Below, one piece after another: positions 55,915-64,000 of a stretch of 64,000 bases of DNA. The translations under genes were made by a program, and so were the position numbers. The stretch is from an uncultured Acidimicrobiales bacterium (GTDB lineage: Bacteria > Actinomycetota > Acidimicrobiia > Acidimicrobiales > SZUA-35): the NCBI GenBank assembly GCA_937976305.1, contig CALJSB010000018.1:1-64000 (forward strand). The letters are read 5' to 3'. How positions within the stretch are numbered: position 1 is the first letter of the stretch; each line of letters begins with the position of its first letter. The notes under the pieces are model-generated. The model was not told the DNA's origin. It searched no databases and was given only the letters and a program-made list of their open reading frames with translations.

Positions 55915-57750
55915 GTGTCTGTGACTGAAGATCTTCCCCGCTGGAGCGTTACCGATCTGCACGAGTCGATCGACTCGCGATCGTTTGTTGGAGCCATGGA
56001 GCAGCTCGGTGCCAACATCACTCGTCTCGTGAATCGTTTCGACTCCGGCAACGTCCGCAGTATTGAGTCTCGACCCGTGACAGAGGCCGACGGCGACCTG
56101 GCCGATGAGCTGATCAGCGGATACAACGATGCAGCAGCTGAGCTCGAGCTGCTGTTTTACTTCGCCTACTCATTCGTCTCGACGGACAGTCGTAACGATC
56201 AGGCGCAGGCGGCCTTGAGTGAGATCTCTGACCAACAGGCGAGGCTTGGCCCACTTGATGCCCGGTTGGCTGATTGGGTCGCAAGCCTTGGCGTCGCCGA
56301 ACTGGCAACGGTCAGTGAGCAGGTGGCCGATCATGTCGGGCCACTCGGTCGCCTCGCGGCGCGCACTGATCACCAGCTCACAGAACTCGAAGAGAACCTC
56401 GCCGCCGAGCTGCACATCACGGGCAGCGGTTCGTGGGGTCGACTGCAACGCGACGTCACCTCACAGTTGACGACTGGTGTCGCGATGCCGAATGGCGACA
56501 TCGAAACCATGTCGATGCCAGCGGTACGTGGGCTAGCGACAAGTGCTGACCCGGCGGTTCGTCGGGCCGCATTCGACGCTGAGTTGCAGGCATGGCCCAC
56601 CGTTGCCACGCCGGTCGCAGCAGCGATGAACTCGATCAAGGGCGAGGCCAACACGCTGAACCGTCGCCGAGCGTGGGATTCGCCACTCGATGTCTCGCTG
56701 TTTGGCAACGCCGTGAGCAGGCCAACATTCGATGCCATGCACGAGGCGGTCACCGACTCGTTGCCCGACTTCCACCGTTGGATGAAGATCAAGGCGAAGA
56801 TTCACGAGCAGGCTGGTGAGCCGTCGAACGGTGAGGGCCTTGCCTGGTGGGATCTCGTTGCACCCTTGCCCAACGCCGGACACGCAGTCTCATGGGACGA
56901 CGGCATCGCAACAGTGCGGAATGCCTTCAGCGAGTACAGCCCCCAGTTGGGTGGCCTTGTCGATCGAGCCCTCGATGAGCATTGGATCGATGCGCCACCG
57001 GCAGACGGGAAGACGGGAGGCGCGTTTTGTGCTCCGTTCCTCGACGGGCGATCGCTCATCTTGTTGAACTGGTCTGGATCGGCTGAATCGACCCAAACCA
57101 CCGCTCATGAGCTTGGTCACGCCTATCACAACACCACACTCGCCGGTCGCACGGCGCTCCAGCGCGACCTGCCGATGGCCCTCGCTGAAACGGCGAGCAT
57201 CTTTTGCGAGACCCTCGTGGTCGAGTCTGGGTTAACGCAGGTGTCAGGGGCCGAACGCCTGGCCCTGCTTGATGTCGACCTGCAAGGAGCAAACCAGGTT
57301 GTGGTCGACATCCGGTCGCGATTCCTCTTCGAGACGGAAGTCTTCGCTCGCCGCCAACGACGGGTGCTCGGTGCCGATGAGATGAACGACTTGATGAACG
57401 CATGCCAGCTCGAGGCCTACGGCGATGGGCTTGACCAGTCGACAGCGCATCCCTACATGTGGTTGTTGAAGCCCCACTACTACGGCAGCCACTTCTACAA
57501 CTGGCCCTACACGTATGGATTGCTGTTTGGCCTTGGTCTGTTCGCTCGGTATCAGGATGATCCCGATCGGTTCCGCTCGGGTTACGACGATCTGCTGTCG
57601 CGAGCGGGCATGGACAACGCCGAGACCCTCGGTCAATCGTTCGGCCTCGACGTCACCGACACCGCCTTCTGGGTGGCAAGCCTCGACGTATTGCGGGCCA
57701 GGATCGACGAGTACGAGCGCCTTGCTGGCGAGCTCGATCTGTTGCCGTAG
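55915..57750 (+). CDS. M3 family oligoendopeptidase
   Basis: TTAHELGHAYHNTTL (HExxH); ETASIFCETLVVE; GLLFGLGLFARYQDDP; start estimated (GTG). Confidence 0.93.
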   Translation: MSVTEDLPRWSVTDLHESIDSRSFVGAMEQLGANITRLVNRFDSGNVRSIESRPVTEADGDLADELISGYNDAAAELELLFYFAYSFVSTDSRNDQAQAALSEISDQQARLGPLDARLADWVASLGVAELATVSEQVADHVGPLGRLAARTDHQLTELEENLAAELHITGSGSWGRLQRDVTSQLTTGVAMPNGDIETMSMPAVRGLATSADPAVRRAAFDAELQAWPTVATPVAAAMNSIKGEANTLNRRRAWDSPLDVSLFGNAVSRPTFDAMHEAVTDSLPDFHRWMKIKAKIHEQAGEPSNGEGLAWWDLVAPLPNAGHAVSWDDGIATVRNAFSEYSPQLGGLVDRALDEHWIDAPPADGKTGGAFCAPFLDGRSLILLNWSGSAESTQTTAHELGHAYHNTTLAGRTALQRDLPMALAETASIFCETLVVESGLTQVSGAERLALLDVDLQGANQVVVDIRSRFLFETEVFARRQRRVLGADEMNDLMNACQLEAYGDGLDQSTAHPYMWLLKPHYYGSHFYNWPYTYGLLFGLGLFARYQDDPDRFRSGYDDLLSRAGMDNAETLGQSFGLDVTDTAFWVASLDVLRARIDEYERLAGELDLLP

Positions 57751-57761
57751 CTTCTCCAAAT

Positions 57762-57813
57762 CCCGAACTGGAGGCCGCTGCGCACGTTTCGGTGCCCTAC
57801 TGCCTCCAGAACG
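57762..57813. repeat. Imperfect palindromic repeat (family B, copy 1)
   Basis: CCCGAACTGGAGGCCGCTGCGCACGTTTCGGTGCCCTACTGCCTCCAGAACG. Confidence 0.85.
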
Positions 57814-57823
57814 CAGGGCAGTA

Positions 57824-57841
57824 CTAGAGACGGCTCTCTAG
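57824..57841. promoter_or_regulatory. Candidate TetR operator
   Basis: Perfect inverted repeat CTAGAGA-CGGC-TCTCTAG upstream of the TetR gene at 57889. Confidence 0.6.
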
Positions 57842-57888
57842 ACAGTCATCTCTAATTGAAGTAGCTTCCCGGGCGAGGAGGCTTTCGG

Positions 57889-58521
57889 ATGAGTTCGGCA
57901 GCGCAAACGCGAGAACGGTTGATCCGGCAGGGGCGCATCGCCTTTGCTGCGAAGGGTCACGATCGCGTCAGCCTCCAGCGAGACGTGCTCGAGCCAGCAG
58001 GCGTCTCGACCGGCAGCTTCTACCACCAGTTCAAAGACAAGACCGAACTCCTCCTCGCGGTGCTGACCGACGGCGTCGCCAAGGGCCGCCTCATCGTTGA
58101 ACATTCGATGGAGACACGGTCAGACGCTCCACCGGTTGAACGTGTACGAGAGCGCATGGCGATCTGGCTCGAAACGGTCGAGGCAGGCGAAGACCTCTTT
58201 CGGATTCACCAACGAGAACGAACCAACGCGGACGAACGCGTTCGCCAACTCGTTGCCGAAGCTCGACGACAGAACTACGCCCCGCTTGCTGACCGTCTGG
58301 CCAGCGGCGGCCCGTGGCTGTCGGGTGATTTTGATTCTGACCGCGCCGCGCAACTCGTCACCGGCGTCATGAGCGCAGCCATCGCCGACTACCTCGAACT
58401 ACCCAAACGTCAACGAAAGCTGGAACGAGAGCACCTTGCGAAAGCAATGGCCGAGTTCATCGTTGGCGGCATTTCCGGCATGGCCGGGATGACCCACCAC
58501 TCAGGAGCGACAACCGCATGA
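57889..58521 (+). CDS. TetR family transcriptional regulator
   Basis: TRERLIRQGRIAFAAKGHDRVSLQRDVLEPAGVSTGSFYHQFKDKTELLLAVL. Confidence 0.95.
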   Translation: MSSAAQTRERLIRQGRIAFAAKGHDRVSLQRDVLEPAGVSTGSFYHQFKDKTELLLAVLTDGVAKGRLIVEHSMETRSDAPPVERVRERMAIWLETVEAGEDLFRIHQRERTNADERVRQLVAEARRQNYAPLADRLASGGPWLSGDFDSDRAAQLVTGVMSAAIADYLELPKRQRKLEREHLAKAMAEFIVGGISGMAGMTHHSGATTA

Positions 58522-60269
58522 TTCGTTTGAGCAATCCGGTAAAGGCGGCGTGTCTCTTCGCCGCACTGGTGTTGGTGGCCGCTTCGTGTTCCAACTCGCC
58601 GACGGCCCAGACCACCCAAGCTGGCGGCATCTTCCTCGCACAGGAAGACGACGATCGATCGCTCGAAGAAAAGGTCGACACCGACGGTGACGGCGAGATG
58701 AGCGAAGAAGAGATCCAGGTCTACGCCACAACAACGTTGCTCGAGTTTTCACAGTGCATGAGAGACAACGGCTTTCCTGACTTCACCGATCTTGTCGTGG
58801 AGGACTTCACCGAGGGAGGAGGCGGTCAAGGCCGCTTCCTTGCGCTGATGACCGAGCGCGGTGTCAATCTGACGGATGCCAACGCGATCCCGACTCTGCA
58901 GTCGTGTGGTGAAGACCTCCAAGACCTACAGACCTTCGCTCCTCAGCCGAGCGACGACGAGCTTCAAGAGCAAGAGGCACAGGTGCTCGAGTTCGCACAG
59001 TGCATGCGAGATGGCGGACTCGACGACTGGCCTGATCCCGACTTCGCAGCCAACGGAGGCAACGGCTACGGACCAGAGCTACTCGAGTTGTTCGACGTGC
59101 AGTCGGATGAGATTCAAGATGCCATCGCGGCGTGCCAGGCCGAGGTGGGCGCACTTGATCTGCCCGAAGACGCCGATGCCGATGATGACTCCGATGAAGA
59201 TGCTGCTGAGGACGCAGCCATTGACGACGATGCATCTGAGGAGGAGGCGGAATCAGGTGAGCCCATCGAGCGAACCCCTATCAGCCCGGTCATCGAGGGT
59301 GACACCAGCGATCTCAACACCGCCACGGTGACCCGTCGAGATCTTGTTCAAACCACGACGCTGAGCGGCACGCTGGGATTCGGCGAGGAGCGACCCTTCC
59401 CCACAAACACAACCGGCATCGTCACGGCCGTCCCAGCGGCGGGCGACACCATCGAGTTCGGTGAGGCGCTCTTTTACGTCGACAACGAACCAGTGCTGCT
59501 GTTCGAAGGCGACATCCCGCAGTACCGACGCTTCGACATCAACATGGACGACGGCCCAGACATCGAACAGCTCGAGGCCAACCTCGTTGCGTTCGGGTTC
59601 GCGGACGATTTCGATCTGACAGTCGATGACGACTTCTCGTCCATCACCCGAGACGTGATCGAAGAGTTGCAGCTCGAGTTCGGCGTTGAAGACACCGGAC
59701 AGCTCGAGCTCGGGCGAGTGGTGTTCTCAGCGACGCCCGTGCGCGTCGGCGCTGTCCACGTGGAGCTTGGGCAGTCGATCACACCTCAGGTCAATGTGGT
59801 GAGCGTTACCGAAAGCGATCAGCGCATCACGGTCGATCTCGACGCAGACGATCGCTCACTTGTGGCCGATGGCGACGACGTCGACATCGAACTACCCGAT
59901 GGCACGGTGGTTGCTGGCGAGATCACTGACATCGCTCAGGTAGCGACCCGTAGCGTCAATCCTCAGTCAGGAGAGGCTGGCGACGCCACGATCGAGGTGA
60001 CGGTCATGTTCGCCGACGGGACTCCTGACAATGCGTTCGACGCCGCCCCGGTCGATGTGATCGTGATCGACGAGGTCACCGAAGGTGTGCTCACCCTGCC
60101 GGTGCCAGCACTTGTCGCGATGTCGGGCGGCGGCCACGCCGTTGAGCTCATCGTTGAAGGCGGCACGCAACTGATCGAAGTGGAGCTTGGTGATTTCGTC
60201 GACGACATCGTCGAAGTGACTGGCGACATCCAAGAAGGCGACACCGTCGTAATGGCGAGCGCAGGCTGA
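58518..60269 (+). CDS. Lipoprotein with EF-hand-like loop, duplicated CMRxxG module and efflux-adaptor (HlyD/MacA-like) C-terminal region
   Basis: Lipobox VAASCSN; DTDGDGEMSEEE; EFSQCMRDNGFPDF and EFAQCMRDGGLDDWPDPDF; adaptor-like NTATVTRRDLVQTTTLSGTLGFGEERPF and PGB-like IEQLEANLVAFGF. Confidence 0.8.
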   Translation: MIRLSNPVKAACLFAALVLVAASCSNSPTAQTTQAGGIFLAQEDDDRSLEEKVDTDGDGEMSEEEIQVYATTTLLEFSQCMRDNGFPDFTDLVVEDFTEGGGGQGRFLALMTERGVNLTDANAIPTLQSCGEDLQDLQTFAPQPSDDELQEQEAQVLEFAQCMRDGGLDDWPDPDFAANGGNGYGPELLELFDVQSDEIQDAIAACQAEVGALDLPEDADADDDSDEDAAEDAAIDDDASEEEAESGEPIERTPISPVIEGDTSDLNTATVTRRDLVQTTTLSGTLGFGEERPFPTNTTGIVTAVPAAGDTIEFGEALFYVDNEPVLLFEGDIPQYRRFDINMDDGPDIEQLEANLVAFGFADDFDLTVDDDFSSITRDVIEELQLEFGVEDTGQLELGRVVFSATPVRVGAVHVELGQSITPQVNVVSVTESDQRITVDLDADDRSLVADGDDVDIELPDGTVVAGEITDIAQVATRSVNPQSGEAGDATIEVTVMFADGTPDNAFDAAPVDVIVIDEVTEGVLTLPVPALVAMSGGGHAVELIVEGGTQLIEVELGDFVDDIVEVTGDIQEGDTVVMASAG

Positions 60270-60271
60270 CG

Positions 60272-60985
60272 ATGAGCTCTGCTGTTCTCGAGCTGCGCGA
60301 CGTTTCGAAGTCGTACGCAGGCTCTCCGCCCATCGAGGTACTCAAGGAGATCGATCTGAAGATCTCCGAAGGCGAGCTCGTGGCCATCGTTGGACCGTCG
60401 GGTTCGGGCAAGAGCACGCTGCTCAACATGATGGGGGCCCTTGACCGGCCGACCTCTGGCGAGGTGCTGATTGATGGCACCGTTGTAAACGGTTTGCGGG
60501 ATCCGTCGCTTTCTGGAGTGCGCGGCCGCCGCCTGGGCTTTGTATTCCAACAGTTCCATCTGTTGCCGGGCCTCAGCGCCACCGAAAACGTTGCGACCGG
60601 GCTGCTCTATCACGGCACGAGAGGTCGAGCCCGCAAAGCTGCGGCGAGAGAGGCGCTCGAACGGGTTGGCCTCGGCCACCGTCTCGACCAGAAGCCCGGG
60701 AAGCTATCGGGTGGTGAACGGCAGCGGGTTGCCATTGCCCGAGCCTTGCTGGGCGATCCGGCCATCGTCCTGGCCGACGAACCAACGGGCAACCTCGACT
60801 CGCAGACCACGGCGGAGATCGTTGAGTTGTTCCTCGAGCTCAACGAGCAGGGGTCAACCATCGTCATGATTACTCACGATCAGGATCTGACCCGCTCGAT
60901 GCCTCGTGTTGTCGAGATCCTCGATGGTGAGATTCTCGACGGCGCTGCTGCGGAGCCCGACACTGACGAAGACGACGCGTTGTGA
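60272..60985 (+). CDS. ABC transporter ATP-binding protein (MacB/LolD-like)
   Basis: [62 protein letters not shown]. Confidence 0.97.
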   Translation: MSSAVLELRDVSKSYAGSPPIEVLKEIDLKISEGELVAIVGPSGSGKSTLLNMMGALDRPTSGEVLIDGTVVNGLRDPSLSGVRGRRLGFVFQQFHLLPGLSATENVATGLLYHGTRGRARKAAAREALERVGLGHRLDQKPGKLSGGERQRVAIARALLGDPAIVLADEPTGNLDSQTTAEIVELFLELNEQGSTIVMITHDQDLTRSMPRVVEILDGEILDGAAAEPDTDEDDAL

Positions 60986-62205
60986 GCACGCCAAACGTGA
61001 AGAAGCTCCGCAGTCGACTGCGGATCGTCGACGTTGTGAGCCAGGCCGTCCGCGGCCTGACGAGCCGTAAGTTACGAACTGCGCTCACGGCGCTTGGCAT
61101 CTCCATCGGTATTGCCTCACTCATCGCCATCCAGGGCATCACCGAAGCAAATCAGGCCGATGCCAAGGCCGAGATTGACGCTCTTGGTTCCGACTTCTTG
61201 TTCATCACACCCGGGACTGGCATTGGCGAAGAAGCCGAACTCCTCCCGTATGCGCCAGCCATGCTCGACACCCATATCGACGACCTCGAACACGTGGCTG
61301 CGATCTATACCGTCGACGCTCGAGCCCGACGCAACGAGCTTGTTCCAGAAGTTCAAACCGGGGGTGTCACCGTCAGCGCGGTCACCGCAGCCGACCTCGA
61401 TTTGCTTGAACCAGTCAATGGGTCAGTGGCCTTTGGACGCTTTCACGACACAACCTCGGTCGAGGTCCCGTCGGTCGTCCTTGGGTCGCTTGCGGCGGAA
61501 CGCCTGGGCATTCGTCATCTTGTGGGTCACCCGACGATCAACATCTCAGGAACGAACTTTGCCGTGATCGGCGTGCTCAACGAGTTCGAGATCCTCAATA
61601 CCGACCTCAACCGAACCGCCATCATCGGTCTCGGCGTGGCCGACACCTTGTTCGAAACGCCAGACAACCCAAGCGCCATCTACGCTCAGGTACCGCCGGA
61701 GCAACTCGACGACGTCCGCGACATCATTCCGGCCCAGGCGAACCCAGCGGCTCCGGGCGAAGTTGCCGTGTCACGTCCCACCGAAGCACTCGAGATTCGA
61801 GAAGTGATCGACGAGACGTTTGCGCGAATCCTCCAGGCGCTGGCGCTCATCGTTCTCGCCGTTGGCGGCATCGGCATCGCCAACATCATGGTGATCTCGG
61901 TGATTGAACGCCGAGGTGAAATCGGCTTGCGTCGCTCTTTGGGGGCCACGCGCAAACACATCGCATCGCAGTTCATCATTGAGTCGACGGTGCTGTCGCT
62001 CCTCGGCGGACTCCTCGGCGTCGCCATCGGCGTTTCGATCGTGTTTGGGTATGCGCGCTACAAGGATTTTGAGGCGATCATCCCGTGGTTCTGGCTCTCG
62101 GTCGGTCTTGCGGCAGCCTTCGCCCTCGGCGCTCTTGCTGGCCTGTACCCGGCGTGGCGTGCGAGCCGACTCGACCCTGCCGAGGCGGTCCGCCCCGCCG
62201 CCTGA
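60982..62205 (+). CDS. ABC transporter permease (MacB/FtsX family)
   Basis: RGLTSRKLRTALTALGISIGIASLIAIQGI; GGIGIANIMVISVIERRGEIGLRRSLGATRKHIASQFIIES; YPAWRASRLDPAEAVRP. Confidence 0.96.
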   Translation: MSTPNVKKLRSRLRIVDVVSQAVRGLTSRKLRTALTALGISIGIASLIAIQGITEANQADAKAEIDALGSDFLFITPGTGIGEEAELLPYAPAMLDTHIDDLEHVAAIYTVDARARRNELVPEVQTGGVTVSAVTAADLDLLEPVNGSVAFGRFHDTTSVEVPSVVLGSLAAERLGIRHLVGHPTINISGTNFAVIGVLNEFEILNTDLNRTAIIGLGVADTLFETPDNPSAIYAQVPPEQLDDVRDIIPAQANPAAPGEVAVSRPTEALEIREVIDETFARILQALALIVLAVGGIGIANIMVISVIERRGEIGLRRSLGATRKHIASQFIIESTVLSLLGGLLGVAIGVSIVFGYARYKDFEAIIPWFWLSVGLAAAFALGALAGLYPAWRASRLDPAEAVRPAA

Positions 62206-62229
62206 GCGCGAACCCGTCCTCCAAAATTC

Positions 62230-62281
62230 CGAACTGGAGGCCGTCGGGCACGTTTCGGTGCCCTGCGGCCTCCAGAATCGG
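62230..62281. repeat. Imperfect palindromic repeat (family B, copy 2)
   Basis: CGAACTGGAGGCCGTCGGGCACGTTTCGGTGCCCTGCGGCCTCCAGAATCGG; same loop orientation as copy at 57762. Confidence 0.88.
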
Positions 62282-62285
62282 GGGT

Positions 62286-62522
62286 TCAGACGGGCACGGG
62301 AGCTATGGCGTGGGCTGGATTCGGGCTTGCTCGGCGCAGTCTGACGAGGGCTCCGGCAACAACCCAGAGCGGATCCGTGGACGGATCATCTCCGTCGACA
62401 TCGGCGGGAAGTTCGGCGAGAGCGTGAGAGAACGGCACCTCAGCGAGCAGCTGGATGAGTTCGGCCAGGCGACTGGCTGGTGTTTCGAACTGTGGTGACC
62501 TCGGTAGGGCTGTCGATTTCAT
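62286..62522 (-). CDS. Small hypothetical protein
   Basis: Open frame TPASRLAELIQLLAEVPFSHALAELPADVDGDDPSTDPLWVVAGALVRLRRASP, convergent with the permease gene. Confidence 0.45.
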   Translation of the reverse strand: MKSTALPRSPQFETPASRLAELIQLLAEVPFSHALAELPADVDGDDPSTDPLWVVAGALVRLRRASPNPAHAIAPVPV

Positions 62523-62815
62523 TGGACGGGCCTTCGGTGTAGCGAGAAGCGGCGGCGTTGCGCTTCAACAGGAGCTACGGCAGGGCCCCAAAAAAACTTG
62601 AGAGATTTCTAGGCCGTTCGAACCAGCCCCAGGGGTCTGTACGACGCATGCGACCCATGAGCGATTTGACCGAATTCGGATCGGTCGGACCATCTCCACG
62701 GTCATTCGGATCATTCGCCTTACGGCAGGCGGTACCCGTGCCGAAGGTTGTTGTGTCGTGGCTTGGTTTCTCCCCCTTGTCCTTGCCACGACATTTCTCG
62801 GCGGGAACCGGGATC

Positions 62816-62850
62816 GGCCGGCGGTTTCGACCGCCGGCCGACTTCTTTTT
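62816..62850 (+). terminator. Strong hairpin plus T-rich tract upstream of groEL
   Basis: GGCCGGCGG TTTCGA CCGCCGGCC then GACTTCTTTTT. Confidence 0.8.
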
Positions 62851-62872
62851 CTGGGTCGGTCGGCGGAGGTGG

Positions 62873-64000
<1,128 letters not shown>

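Overview
High-GC actinobacterial chromosomal window, possibly Acidimicrobiia-like (inferred from gene content and composition; not verified). It carries about 60 densely packed genes, mostly on the + strand. Housekeeping blocks: topA-tmk-holB; sigR/rsrA-like; tilS-nadC-lysS; clpC; radA-disA; ispD-ispF-rlmB; groEL (truncated at the right edge, preceded by a CIRCE element); two tRNA-Thr genes. Accessory regions: (1) a photolyase neighbourhood at 0.2-4.8 kb, with an FeS-type 6-4 photolyase-like gene followed by a tightly coupled three-gene operon of DUF2256/DUF3253-like protein, a photolyase homologue whose domains appear in swapped order, and an RsbW-like HATPase; (2) a catabolic cluster at 12.5-25.4 kb (P450, molybdenum hydroxylase, VOC dioxygenase-like, hydrolases, SDRs, TPP enzyme, Rieske oxygenase); (3) an FHA/EssC-like pseudo-ATPase beside a large multi-TM protein; (4) a lipoprotein-TM-HAD fusion; (5) a TetR-controlled MacB-like efflux operon with an EF-hand-bearing adaptor. 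A family of imperfect palindromic intergenic repeats (outer arms GAACTGGAG...CTCCAGA) flanks two separate units in direct orientation. All calls come from reading the sequence and ORF translations; no searches or folding programs were run.
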